Shown in pieces: positions 17,953 to 28,012 of a DNA stretch of 64,000 bases. The notes under the pieces are model-generated. The model was not told where the DNA came from and did no database searches. It worked only from the letters and a program-made list of their open reading frames with translations. Position 1 is the stretch's first letter. Each line of letters begins with the position of its first letter. The stretch is from Bacteroidota bacterium (GTDB lineage: Bacteria > Bacteroidota > Bacteroidia > Chitinophagales > Chitinophagaceae): assembly GCA_016711825.1 (NCBI GenBank), contig JADJSG010000004.1, positions 483,600 through 547,599 of the forward strand, read 5' to 3'. A program made the translations under genes and the position numbers.

Positions 17953-19197
17953 TCACCCAACCCCCGTTCCCTTTTTTTTTTCTCTCACTCCTTCAAAATA
18001 AAATAAGCTGCCAAATAAAGCCATAAAGAGGATGCCGCTTTGACGAGAGAGGATATTTTCGGTGAGACATGTGAGCATTAAAATGAAAATGAAAAACAGG
18101 TATAGGAAATGCCGTTGTTGCAATGCTTTTTTTAGGTGTATCACAAAGATCCCTACAAAATAAAGAAAACCTGCAAGTCCAAAACAAAGCCATTGATTCA
18201 ACCATTCATTGTGGGTATTGTATGAATAAAAACCCATACCCGTCACCTTGCTCATCAATAAATAAGTCATGTCGAGATGCTGTTGCAATTGCACGGGACC
18301 AAGCCCCCAAAGCCAAAATTGCCTGAGCAAATTGAGATCTACCTGCAAAATCAGTTGCCTAAATTGCATAGAATTGTCAATCATAAGGGTGTTAGGATGC
18401 ATTCCAAAAGAGATCACCTCATCGATTCGTTGTTGAAATGACGGAAGCAGAAAATAAAGGCCCAGCAATGAGAGACAAGCAATCGCAAACAGTGCACCTT
18501 TGTAGATTGGCTTCCAAGAAAGTACAAACAAAAAATAATAAAGATAGATGAGCCCTGCAATCAACAATGAAATTTTGGGTGATAATAAAAGTAATAAGAG
18601 TATGAATAGAAAATGAATCGAAAGAAGTGCCAAGTAATGTAAGGACTTGAATGAACGATCATACAACAAAATCACCAAAGAAAAACAACAAAACATACCA
18701 TAATAAGTAGGATGTATATGTCCTATTTTATCAAATGTTTCACGATATGTTACATGATGGATGCTGCTAAAAGTGAAATGCTGTAGCAACTGATAAAAAA
18801 CCAGGCCATTTGTACAAACACCATGTAGCAGATTTGCACCTACAAACCATTTCAATGAGGATTGAAAGGAATTGTTCGACATTTTTAATAATAAGGGTAT
18901 GACAAAGGGCAAACAGAAAAGCGCTATTTTTCGTTCTAATAATTGATAAAGCAGATATCGCATTTCTGGTGTGGTGAGCGGCAAATAGGCTAGATAAAAT
19001 AAATAGCCCACTCCGAGCAAGCCTGCCAAGCAACACTCTTGAAGCGTAAGTTTTATTCGATAAGCAATGGCCATGATAACAGTTAGGATACTACAAACTA
19101 TGAAGAGCCATGTTTGTATAGCAGGAGGTAGAAAAAAAGATACAAACAACAGTCTGAACATCCAGGGAATGGTCTGTATGGAATAGGACTGCATCAT
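17953..19197 (-). CDS. O-antigen ligase family (Wzy_C) membrane protein
   Basis: 414 residues with about eleven hydrophobic segments and the large-loop signature FWLWGLGPVQLQQH...NTHNEWLNQWLCFGLAGFL of O-antigen ligase/polymerase proteins. Either ligates glycan to lipid A core or polymerises repeat units. Start overlaps the GT4 stop by four bases (ATGA), indicating coupling. The C-terminal tail lies in a homopolymer-rich stretch and its exact end is uncertain. Confidence 0.85.
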   Translation of the reverse strand: MMQSYSIQTIPWMFRLLFVSFFLPPAIQTWLFIVCSILTVIMAIAYRIKLTLQECCLAGLLGVGYLFYLAYLPLTTPEMRYLLYQLLERKIALFCLPFVIPLLLKMSNNSFQSSLKWFVGANLLHGVCTNGLVFYQLLQHFTFSSIHHVTYRETFDKIGHIHPTYYGMFCCFSLVILLYDRSFKSLHYLALLSIHFLFILLLLLLSPKISLLIAGLIYLYYFLFVLSWKPIYKGALFAIACLSLLGLYFLLPSFQQRIDEVISFGMHPNTLMIDNSMQFRQLILQVDLNLLRQFWLWGLGPVQLQQHLDMTYLLMSKVTGMGFYSYNTHNEWLNQWLCFGLAGFLYFVGIFVIHLKKALQQRHFLYLFFIFILMLTCLTENILSRQSGILFMALFGSLFYFEGVREKKKGTGVG

Positions 19198-20318
19198 GAT
19201 TGTTTTTTAAATAGGGCAAATTGCTCCGATACAAACTGCTGAAATGATTGTTTAAAATGTGATGCTGAAAACCTGGCAGCATGCTGACTAATCACAAGGT
19301 GATTAACCAAAGGCGCTTGTTCAAACTTCATCACTACTTTTTGGATGGCTACTGCCGTTTGCTCTTCAAAAAAATAACCTGTAGTTCCATCAATTACCGT
19401 TTCGCGATAACCGCCATAGTTAAGGGCTAACACGGGTGTACCTGTCGACTGTGCTTCTACACACATAATGCCGAAATCTTCTTTAGCGGCAAAAATACAA
19501 GCTTGTGCATTTTGCATATATAAAATCAATTCATCATCATGTTGATAGCCAAGCCATATAATATTGGGTATTTGATAAATCAATTTTTTGATGTTTTTAC
19601 GATCGTACCCATCACCAATCAACACTAATTTTTTATCAGGCATTTGTTTAAAGGCGTTGATGATGATATCCATTTTTTTGTAAGGCACAAAACGACCGAC
19701 TGCTAAATAAAAAGCTTGACGTGGGTTGTTGTTTAATACAAATTTAGTGGTTTTGACGGGTGGGTATATCACAACGGCATCGCGTTGATAAATCGCTTTT
19801 ATTTGTTGTTGTATATGTTTTGAATTGGCAATAAAATAATGTACTTGCGTGGCAGATTTTAAATCCCAGCGACGAATAAAGGGGAGTATTTTGCGTATAA
19901 GCCATAACTTGAAACCTGAAAAATTTTCTAAATAATCTTCATTTAAATACCAGGCATATCGCATGGGGGTATGACAATAACAAATATGCAATTGATGCTT
20001 AGGATGCTTAAACCCTTTTGCAATGGCATGTGAAGAACTGATATAAATCTCAGCATCCTTCACTTTTAAATGCTGAATAGCAAAAGGCATCAGGGGCAGT
20101 AGTACTTTATAAATCTTATTGATATAGGGCACATATTGCATCCATGATGTGTGACAAGGGGCTCCTTGAAGTATCTCCTGGTTTTCGTCAGCGTTGAGTT
20201 TATTAAATAAAGTATATAAATCAATCTGCTCTTCTTTATACATCGATAGTATCTCGCTCACTACTTTTTCAGAGCCTGCATTGACACGTAACCAATCATG
20301 AATAAGTGCTATGTTCAT
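19194..20318 (-). CDS. GT4 family glycosyltransferase
   Basis: Cytoplasmic retaining glycosyltransferase of 374 residues. N-terminal IALIHDWLRVNAGSEKVV with the donor-side Gly-rich loop, HTPMRYAW, middle FYLAVGRFVPYKKMDIII, and the GT4 E-x7-E motif in AAKEDFGIMCVEAQSTGTPVLALNYGG. Coupled by four-base overlaps to its neighbours on both sides. Sugar specificity cannot be read. Confidence 0.92.
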   Translation of the reverse strand: MNIALIHDWLRVNAGSEKVVSEILSMYKEEQIDLYTLFNKLNADENQEILQGAPCHTSWMQYVPYINKIYKVLLPLMPFAIQHLKVKDAEIYISSSHAIAKGFKHPKHQLHICYCHTPMRYAWYLNEDYLENFSGFKLWLIRKILPFIRRWDLKSATQVHYFIANSKHIQQQIKAIYQRDAVVIYPPVKTTKFVLNNNPRQAFYLAVGRFVPYKKMDIIINAFKQMPDKKLVLIGDGYDRKNIKKLIYQIPNIIWLGYQHDDELILYMQNAQACIFAAKEDFGIMCVEAQSTGTPVLALNYGGYRETVIDGTTGYFFEEQTAVAIQKVVMKFEQAPLVNHLVISQHAARFSASHFKQSFQQFVSEQFALFKKQS

Positions 20319-21345
20319 GAGGCTTGCATGGTTTTATAAATGATATCTGCTGAAACTTGATAATCATATTTCTTCAACATCGCTTCAATAGTTGAAGCTT
20401 GAGCCATTGGCTTATTGGGGATTTCGTTTAACATTTTTGTCAAGGTACGCACTGCTGTCACATCACAAAAATAAACAGCCCCATCATATAATTCCCTAAA
20501 AACTGGTATATCTGAGCATATTACTTTGCATTGATAATACAAGGCTTCAAGTATGGGTATGCCAAATCCTTCATACACTGACATAAAGCATGCGATGGAT
20601 GCTTTGGCATAATACATTTTTAACAGGCTATCTGAGGCTTCTTCAATATATACGATGCGCTCATTTCGTTCCGACTTCTTATATTGATAAATGGCATTGG
20701 GTTTGCCGATAATCACCAATGTATAATCATTCAATAAATCTGAGGCTAAAAAGGCTTCAATAATCAAGTGGGTATTTTTACGATTACTCAAGGAGCCCAC
20801 TGTAAGTATGATTTTTTCTTTTTGAAAATTATTCTGAAAGTCGCTCAGCATACTCACACCGATACCATTATAGGTCGTACTTATTTTAGATTCCGATATT
20901 TTATATTGCTGTGCAATGGCTTGTTTAACGGTTTCACTGACTGTAAAAATATGGGTAACCCGATAACATAAACGAGCTATTGCAAACTGATACCAGCGGC
21001 TAAATAAGGTGGTATTGAACTGGGGATATAATTTGAAAGATAAATCATGCAAGGTGAGCCACTGCTGCTTATAAAACAAAGGACCCATATTACAAGGTGA
21101 AAAAGGAGGGCTTTTTTTTTCGTTGATAAATACAATGGCAAATCTATTTGCTCCCAACGATGCCCTTGGTTGATTCCCATTTTTTGCACCGGTAAATCAA
21201 GAGCCCAATCTTGTTGTTTTACAAAAGGAGGACAAAGAAATACAATGTGGGTATCCATTTTTTTCAGTTGCATACAAATTTCAAATGCATACCTTTGTAC
21301 CCCTGTAAGAGGTTGTGTTACAAAGCGGGCATTTACATATATCAT
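20315..21345 (-). CDS. GT4 family glycosyltransferase, one frameshift
   Basis: N-terminal part starts MIYVNARFVTQPLTGVQRYAFEI, the opening of many GT4 enzymes. The frame breaks in a nine-A run near 21115; one added A joins LYLSTKK to SPPFSPCNMGPLFYKQ. Downstream are LTLHDLSF, FTVSETVKQAI, ILTVGSLSNRKNTHL and the E-x7-E motif VYEGFGIPILEALY. About 343 residues when repaired. First gene of the minus-strand glycan trio; the divergent ABC operon begins 46 nt away. Confidence 0.88.
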
Positions 21346-21391
21346 GAATAGTGCTAACTAAATAAAATTTAAACTGCAACTTACATATTTA

Positions 21392-22150
21392 ATGAATGTT
21401 ATGCAATTTTTAAATCAACTTTATGCATTAAGCAAACGAAATATCATTCTTCGTTATAAGCATTCATTGATTGGTTTTTTATGGGGCTTTATCAAACCCC
21501 TTATGTATCTTTTAATCTTTATTGTCATTTTTAGTGCTCAGTTTAGTTCTGTCAAAAACTATGTATTGTATGCGACCTCTGGCATTTTGTTTTGGTTTTT
21601 CTTTTCTAATATAGTCAGTCAGGGTATTCAAAGCATTATACAAGCAGGGGGCATACTCAAATCAGTGAAACTTCCTGCCCTCCTTTTTCCACTTGCAGAA
21701 GTCACCACCGAACTATTTAATCTTGCCCTGGCTTTACTTGTTTATTTTATAGTCATGCAATGGTTTGGCATGGTTTATACCTGGCAATTGTTGTGGCTAA
21801 TACCCATTTTAATTATTTTTTCCGTTTTTAGTTTGGGTATTGCATTAATACTGGCTTCACTCAATGTTTATTTTAGAGATATTGGCATATTATGGAATAC
21901 CCTGCAACCTGCCTTGTTTTACCTAACCCCTATTGCTTATACTGAAGATTTGATTCCACCACGATTTTCTTTTGTAGTACATGCAAACCCGATTTATGCT
22001 TTTATCAAACTTATTCGATACCCTTTGTACGAAGCTCAAGCACCCAATATGCAACTTTTTTTACATTGTACATCTATTAGTTTTTTTACCTTTATCATTA
22101 GCCTATTTGTATATTACCGTCTTAAAAACCAGTTTATAACCGCCATTTAA
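21392..22150 (+). CDS. ABC-2 type polysaccharide export permease (Wzm/RfbA-like)
   Basis: 252 residues with six membrane segments and the family opening LYALSKRNIILRYKHSLIGFLWGFIKPLMY, later ASLNVYFRDIGILWNTLQPALFYLTPIAY. Membrane half of an ABC exporter for complete polysaccharide chains. The ATPase gene starts 5 nt after its stop. Confidence 0.93.
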   Translation: MNVMQFLNQLYALSKRNIILRYKHSLIGFLWGFIKPLMYLLIFIVIFSAQFSSVKNYVLYATSGILFWFFFSNIVSQGIQSIIQAGGILKSVKLPALLFPLAEVTTELFNLALALLVYFIVMQWFGMVYTWQLLWLIPILIIFSVFSLGIALILASLNVYFRDIGILWNTLQPALFYLTPIAYTEDLIPPRFSFVVHANPIYAFIKLIRYPLYEAQAPNMQLFLHCTSISFFTFIISLFVYYRLKNQFITAI

Positions 22151-22154
22151 GTGT

Positions 22155-22874
22155 ATGTCTTTATTAGTAGCATTAAATCATGTGAGCATCAGATACAGAA
22201 GTAATCAGTCTGGTATATTTTCAATCAAAGATTTAATCACTTCATGGGCCCATCCATTTCAAACCAAAGAGATATTAAAAGACATCACTTTTACCTTACA
22301 TAAGGGAGAAAGCCTTGGTATTGTTGGGCGAAACGGAAGTGGAAAAAGCACATTACTTAGAGCCATTGCAGGAATCATCACCCCATCAAAAGGTCATTTA
22401 AAAACCTATGGAAGCATAGCACCTATTCTTGCATTGGGTGCAGGTTTAGAAGCAGAACTTACAGGATATGAAAACATCCATTTATTACTTTCCTTATACG
22501 GAAGAAAAATAAGTGCTCAGGCTATAGAAGAAATAGTGCAATTTTCAGAACTTGACCACCAAACCTTATCTCAGGCTACTAAATGCTATTCATCAGGTAT
22601 GCTTGCTCGACTCACATTCTCCATTTCATTTTCACATCATTGCGATATTATAATTATTGATGAAGTGCTCGCAGTGGGTGATTTAGGATTTCAACAAAAA
22701 TGTTTACAAAAAATTAATGACTTAAAAAAAGAAGGTCGATCTATCATCTTTGTATCTCATTTCCCAGAGGAGGTAATCAAAATCTGCGACCAGGCTATAT
22801 TATTAGAAAACGGATTATTAATTCACAAGGGAACATCAGAAGAAGTATGTCAGCATTACAAAGAACTATTTTAA
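22155..22874 (+). CDS. ABC transporter ATPase for polysaccharide export (Wzt/RfbB-like, short form)
   Basis: 239 residues: Walker A GRNGSGKST, signature YSSGMLARLTFS, Walker B IIIIDEVLAVGD, H-loop FVSHF. It stops soon after the nucleotide-binding domain, so it lacks the C-terminal carbohydrate-binding domain of Wzt proteins that recognise a capped chain end. This fits exporters without terminal-residue recognition (inference). The last 28 nt overlap the glycosyltransferase start. Confidence 0.94.
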   Translation: MSLLVALNHVSIRYRSNQSGIFSIKDLITSWAHPFQTKEILKDITFTLHKGESLGIVGRNGSGKSTLLRAIAGIITPSKGHLKTYGSIAPILALGAGLEAELTGYENIHLLLSLYGRKISAQAIEEIVQFSELDHQTLSQATKCYSSGMLARLTFSISFSHHCDIIIIDEVLAVGDLGFQQKCLQKINDLKKEGRSIIFVSHFPEEVIKICDQAILLENGLLIHKGTSEEVCQHYKELF

Positions 22875-25800
22875 GCACCGTCGAACTAGGTGTCAAGCCT
22901 GTATTCATAGTTTCAGAGCATGATTCGAGCCTAACCTATTTCTCTCTGTTACTCTCCAATCATCTTTTGCCTAAAGGTGAAGCATATAGAGAAAGAGCTC
23001 TAATGCCTCATGATAATTATTTTAATACTCCGTATTTAAATCACCTGATTCAGCATGATTACCAAAAATTCAAGTCTTCAGAATTAGAAAGTATTCTTAG
23101 TTTACATTTAGAAGAAGGATTTGATACGAAACGTCTTTATGGCATTGCCCTAAGTATAGAGTTTTATCAAAAGTTGAGGAATTCGGAATTACTTTCAAAT
23201 GGAACGGTCATATTTATCTACTCAGACTTTAAGAGCAAACTGGAAAAGGATAGATTTTTCGAATCAAGTGCACTTGTAGGACAATTAGAAAGTGAGAAAT
23301 CGATTCTATTTCTAAACAACAAGCTGGCCTATTCCTATCCGAATGAACTCATTGATGAACTGAGGCAATATCTGAACGCAAAAGCATTCAATGTTGAGAA
23401 AATTAAACCCCTAGATTTTAATGCATCAGACTGTACATCGTACGAACCCTTCTATAATGATATTTGTAAGGCAAGGGATATAACAAGTTCCAAATTACTA
23501 AGCACTTCATCTTTATCCTTTATAATAAGTTTTGATAAGGAAGTTGATATGCGTACATTATCTGAGTATCTATCTTCCATCATTCTAACCAGATCTGAAA
23601 AAACAAATATCATTTTACTTTGCGACAATGTCATAAAATTTCAAAAAGAATTGCCCGAAGTGTTTGCTAATAAATTAAGCATACAAGTACTGGCCTCAAA
23701 TCAGAATCTATCTTTCCAATTAAATGCTTTAATAAAGAATATTCAGGCTGAATGGATCATTATTGATAATCTTTACTTGAAACCAGAGGCTAAAATATGG
23801 AATAAGTTAGCCGGAATATCCCAAACGATATATTTTGGAAAATTAGGCATAAAGAAAGAAGAAGCTGAAATTCAACTAAGTGATTTACTTACAAAAGAAA
23901 TTCCCGAATTTAATATTTGTTTTAAAAGATCTCATTTTGAGGAGATTGGAGGTTTCGATGAGTTTATTAAAAATGAAAAAACGTTTTGGGATTTAGCCCT
24001 CCGACTCGTAAATACCAAGCAAAGTACGGCATGGACTTACTCCACAGAATTAGTTATTTCGAAAAAGCAAGAGCCGGAAAGTGAAGACAATTCCTCAAAT
24101 CAATACATCATTCAAAAACATGAAGCACTGCTTCAACATTGCCTCAATGACGTATTACTGAGTATCAATAAAGATATAGGACTCACTCAAAGTGAATTGA
24201 AAGTGCTGCATTATAAAGTGAGTTCACTTAGCTTATTGTTATCGCATTCCAAGGATGAACTTAAATCAATGCAGTCATTGAATGCAGAATTGCATCACCG
24301 CATTCAATACCTTGAAAACAACTGGTACCAGAAAATTATACAGAAAACACGTCGGATTAAGAAGATTTTCTTTAAAAAGAAATCGCCGGGCACGGGAACT
24401 CTAAAACGAATATGGACCGCATTCAGGTTCCTGCTAAGTAAATCAGGTGTTGGAATACTCCGTAAAGTTTTAGCTAATTTTTTGAAGCATTTGTATCTTC
24501 TAATTGAGAAACGACCTGTAGAAATTGTATATCAAGACCAAAAAAAATCCGAAGGGATCTACAATTACCATAATTGGATCTTAAACAAGTTGGATAAAGA
24601 GAAACTTGATGATGCGTATTCAGAAGAAGTGGAAACTAACCACGCAGAACCGTTGATAAGTATAGTAATGCCTGTTTACAATCCACCATTGCGATATCTT
24701 AAGGAGGCTATTGAATCAGTCGTGAATCAAAATTATCCGAAGTGGCAACTATGTATTGCAGATGATAATTCCCCTAATGAAAAGGTAAGAAAATTACTTC
24801 GAGCATATGCAGTTAAAGACCAAAGGATACAGGTTGTCTTCAGACCAGAGAACGGACATATTTCTGCAACCTCTAATTCGGCACTAGAAATAGCCAAAGG
24901 TGAGTACGTTTTGTTCATGGATCATGATGATTTGCTTGCCCAGCATTGTTTATGGGAAATTGTCAAAGCTATTAATGCAAATGCATCTCCAGATATTATA
25001 TATTCAGACGAAGATAAAATTGATGAAAACCGCTTTCATCAAAGCGCCTACTTTAAGCCGGATTGGTCACCTGATCATCTTTTAGCGAGTAATTATATTG
25101 GCCATGTTTGCGTGATCAAGAAATCTCTAATTGAGAAAATTCATGGATTTCGATTGGGTTATGAAGGTAGTCAGGATTATGATTTACTTCTTCGGGCCAC
25201 CGAACGGACAGACAAGATAGTTCATGTCCCAAAGGTCTTATACCATTGGCGAATTCATCAGTTATCTGCAGCTGCCGGCGAAGATGTGAAACCCTATGCC
25301 TATATAGCAGCTAAAAAAGCACTTGAAGACACTCTGGATAGACGTGGGCTTAGCGGCAAAGTGCGCTATTTGTCAGGGTTAAGAGGATATCGTATTGATT
25401 TCAAAGTCCATAAAGTGGATAAGGTTAGCGTCATTATACCTACCAAAGATCAAACAGAATTATTAAAAAATGCCGTTGATTCTATACTTGCAAAAACGAG
25501 TTACTCAAACTATGAGATACTAATATTAAATAACAATAGTACCACCAAGGAGCTGGGTGATTTCCTCAATGAGTACACCTCTAAATATCCCAATAAAATA
25601 AAAAGTCTGGATGCTCACTTCAATTTCAACTTTTCGAAACTCATGAATATCGGTGTGAAAGAAACAGCAGGGGAGTATATTTTATTCTTGAATAATGATA
25701 TTGAAGTAATAGAACCTGACTGGCTTACTCATATGGTTTCCTTTGCGCAACAAAAGCATGTGGGTGCAGTAGGAGCCAGACTTCTCTACCCTGATGATAC

Positions 25801-26254
25801 GATTCAGCACGCTGGTGTGATAGTTGGTCTTGGTGGAATAGCAGGCCATGCATTTGCAGGATTATATAAAGAGGATCCCGGTTACTTTAATCTGATTCAG
25901 ACGGTAAATAATTTTTCGGCGGTTACTGCCGCATGTTTACTATGCAGACGAGAGGTTTTCGAAGATGTAAATGGAATGGACGAACAATTTGAGGTAGAAT
26001 ACAATGATGTAGATTTTTGCTTAAAAATAATGGAAGCAGGATACTATAATGTGTATGTGCCCCAGGTCGAGCTATATCACTATGAATCGGCTACTCGAGG
26101 CCACCCTCATCAGAGCAAGCCATCATATGAACGTCATCTAAGAGAAATGGCGCTATTCAAAAGCAAGTGGCAACATATTATTGATCGTGATCCTTACTAT
26201 AATCCAAACTTACACCTTGGTGTTCACGATTTTACTATGGATTTGAATGTGTAG
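22847..26254 (+). CDS. large multi-domain glycosyltransferase (two GT2 modules, RfbC-like)
   Basis: 1135 residues. C-terminal half: GT2 module 1 from about residue 603 (SIVMPVYNPP, DHDD near 691) and GT2 module 2 from about 860 (VSVIIPTKDQ, LNNDIEV near 948, YNDVDFCLKI). A helical, possibly coiled-coil segment lies near 458-500. The first 450 residues hold a domain I cannot name, and around 230-410 a stretch ending FKRSHFEEIGGFDE that resembles the C-terminal part of a GT2 fold without a visible DxD. Order permease, ATPase, giant GT matches Myxococcus xanthus rfbABC. Overlaps the ATPase gene by 28 nt. Confidence 0.9.
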   Translation: MSALQRTILSTVELGVKPVFIVSEHDSSLTYFSLLLSNHLLPKGEAYRERALMPHDNYFNTPYLNHLIQHDYQKFKSSELESILSLHLEEGFDTKRLYGIALSIEFYQKLRNSELLSNGTVIFIYSDFKSKLEKDRFFESSALVGQLESEKSILFLNNKLAYSYPNELIDELRQYLNAKAFNVEKIKPLDFNASDCTSYEPFYNDICKARDITSSKLLSTSSLSFIISFDKEVDMRTLSEYLSSIILTRSEKTNIILLCDNVIKFQKELPEVFANKLSIQVLASNQNLSFQLNALIKNIQAEWIIIDNLYLKPEAKIWNKLAGISQTIYFGKLGIKKEEAEIQLSDLLTKEIPEFNICFKRSHFEEIGGFDEFIKNEKTFWDLALRLVNTKQSTAWTYSTELVISKKQEPESEDNSSNQYIIQKHEALLQHCLNDVLLSINKDIGLTQSELKVLHYKVSSLSLLLSHSKDELKSMQSLNAELHHRIQYLENNWYQKIIQKTRRIKKIFFKKKSPGTGTLKRIWTAFRFLLSKSGVGILRKVLANFLKHLYLLIEKRPVEIVYQDQKKSEGIYNYHNWILNKLDKEKLDDAYSEEVETNHAEPLISIVMPVYNPPLRYLKEAIESVVNQNYPKWQLCIADDNSPNEKVRKLLRAYAVKDQRIQVVFRPENGHISATSNSALEIAKGEYVLFMDHDDLLAQHCLWEIVKAINANASPDIIYSDEDKIDENRFHQSAYFKPDWSPDHLLASNYIGHVCVIKKSLIEKIHGFRLGYEGSQDYDLLLRATERTDKIVHVPKVLYHWRIHQLSAAAGEDVKPYAYIAAKKALEDTLDRRGLSGKVRYLSGLRGYRIDFKVHKVDKVSVIIPTKDQTELLKNAVDSILAKTSYSNYEILILNNNSTTKELGDFLNEYTSKYPNKIKSLDAHFNFNFSKLMNIGVKETAGEYILFLNNDIEVIEPDWLTHMVSFAQQKHVGAVGARLLYPDDTIQHAGVIVGLGGIAGHAFAGLYKEDPGYFNLIQTVNNFSAVTAACLLCRREVFEDVNGMDEQFEVEYNDVDFCLKIMEAGYYNVYVPQVELYHYESATRGHPHQSKPSYERHLREMALFKSKWQHIIDRDPYYNPNLHLGVHDFTMDLNV

Positions 26255-28011
26255 TTGTGAGGTTTAAATTCGTTGGATTTTGCACGAGCATGGAGAAAAG
26301 TAGAAATCGCTGCAACGATTCAAAAACAACAATATCCGGTTTTTCTTCCTCTATCAATTTATGCATAAAAAATATAGTTCCATACATACACAGCTTCATC
26401 GAATTGAAGATTAAAAAATGGTGCCAGATAACTGCCAAAGGAATCTCTAAACATGAGTAATTTACGTTTTTGATGAGGTCCGGAAATAATATTAGAAAAT
26501 TTTAGAATCATTTTGGACGGAATATTATAATCGAGTTTTATGGTCGTATCTTTATGCCTCATCATGATTTCTTTTCTTTTGTTGGTAGCATTTAGACCTA
26601 TCATGGACGACAGATCCCCTTCTTCATTTAGCACTTCTGAGAATAAAAATTCATTTTCATTAAAAACTCTCATATCTGGATAGTCCTTTACGATTTCATG
26701 CATCAATTTTTGATAAGCTTTAAACCCTCCAAATGTATTCCAATGTGTATCTGTTTTATAGTAAACATCTTTTCTCCTTCTGGCTGCAAGCAGGGAATCG
26801 GAAGGGTCTATGAGTTTAATACCACCTATTTCCCAAAAATACTTTGACAAATAGTCCAGGCTATTATGTCCAATCCCATCGATTATTTTTATACGTTTGG
26901 GCATAAAATCCGGATAAATCCTTTCCTTATTTGGAGGTACCAAAATATAGAATTTTATTCCTCTGGAACTTAGCCATTGTTGTCTGACTAAAAAATTACT
27001 AACAATATGCCTTGTCAAATTTGAATCAATATCAGACATTCGGCGATAATCATTAAGCGAGCCTATATCATTGTAATAAAACCAACCGCGATTGCCCATT
27101 ATAACTTTATCAATCAGAGCTGATTCGTTGAACACCCTACTCTGAAAATAGGAGTTGATGAAGAAGAAAAGATTTCTAAATGCGAAATGCTCTGAAACAT
27201 GGTTACTAAGTTCTTCTGTATAGGTAAAAAGTGTACTTGGATTTAATTTCGGCATGTCAGACATTGTGCGATTCTCTTTGATTTTAAGATCAGGAAGAAA
27301 ATGAACTATTGAATTTAGTCCTGTAATACCCAATATCGCAATTACGGATGGAATTAATATTGACTTTGGTCTCCAGCTGAAAAGCACCTCACATTTCTCC
27401 TTTGCATGTTCGGCTTTATAAAAAATTAGCAGAATAAAGCAGGACAATAAAATGGAAATCAAAATAGTAGGCCATTTTTGATTTTCATTATGTCTATTGT
27501 ATGCATCGTTCAAAGCCTGTTCTATGTTCAAGCTGATGAATGAATTATTCATCTGGGTTTTAAGTTCAAGATAGCTGCTTGTTTTATCTGCCACTTCACA
27601 TCCTTTCGTGTATTTAAGCAATCGACTTAATTCTTGAGAGCAATTCCATTGATAGATAGTATCGTATTGTGAGTAATGCTTGTGGATAACAGTAAACCGA
27701 TCAAAATAAATGGTATTGTTTTCCTGACCCAAATACAACTTCACCTCACCATAAGGTTTAGTTTCAGTATGCCTAAACTTCAAAGGCATGAAAAATTGAT
27801 TTGCAGGCAAAAGCTTGAATGCTGTATCGTTGCTTATGTTATCGTTGTCTTGTAATTTAAATTCAAATCCTAGATTCGTATTGTCAATTGCCTTAAGGGA
27901 AAGAACAAACTCTAAAGAATTTGGTTGTAGTTTCCGTAATCCCTTATATATGATCCAGGAAGACCCGAATAAAAACAGTAAGCTCAATACAATGTAAATA
28001 TAGGATCTCAT
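26235..28011 (-). CDS. AlgJ/AlgX-like SGNH-fold O-acetyltransferase, one frameshift
   Basis: Protein for O-acetylation of an exported polysaccharide. N-terminal membrane segment, a second near residue 180-200, then GNRGWFYYNDIGSLNDYRR, KTDTHWNTFGGFKAY (catalytic Asp-x-His-Trp) and MFRDSFGSYLAPFF (nucleophile Ser). The frame is lost at the six-T run near 26367; removing one T continues with MHKLIEEEKPDIVVFES, the usual family end. About 591 residues after repair, converging on and overlapping the giant GT gene by about 20 nt. Pairs with the MBOAT gene upstream. Confidence 0.85.
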
Positions 28012-28012
28012 A

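Noticed and set aside
17736..18026. 96-codon frame as an independent Lys-rich protein
   Set aside because: HHPTRIITHE is the C-terminal part of the sterol desaturase-like gene; the Lys-rich end is translation of A-rich homopolymers.
26235..26438. 67-codon minus-strand frame as a separate gene
   Set aside because: KLIEEEKPDIVVFES is the usual C-terminus of the AlgJ/AlgX-like protein, separated by one extra T.
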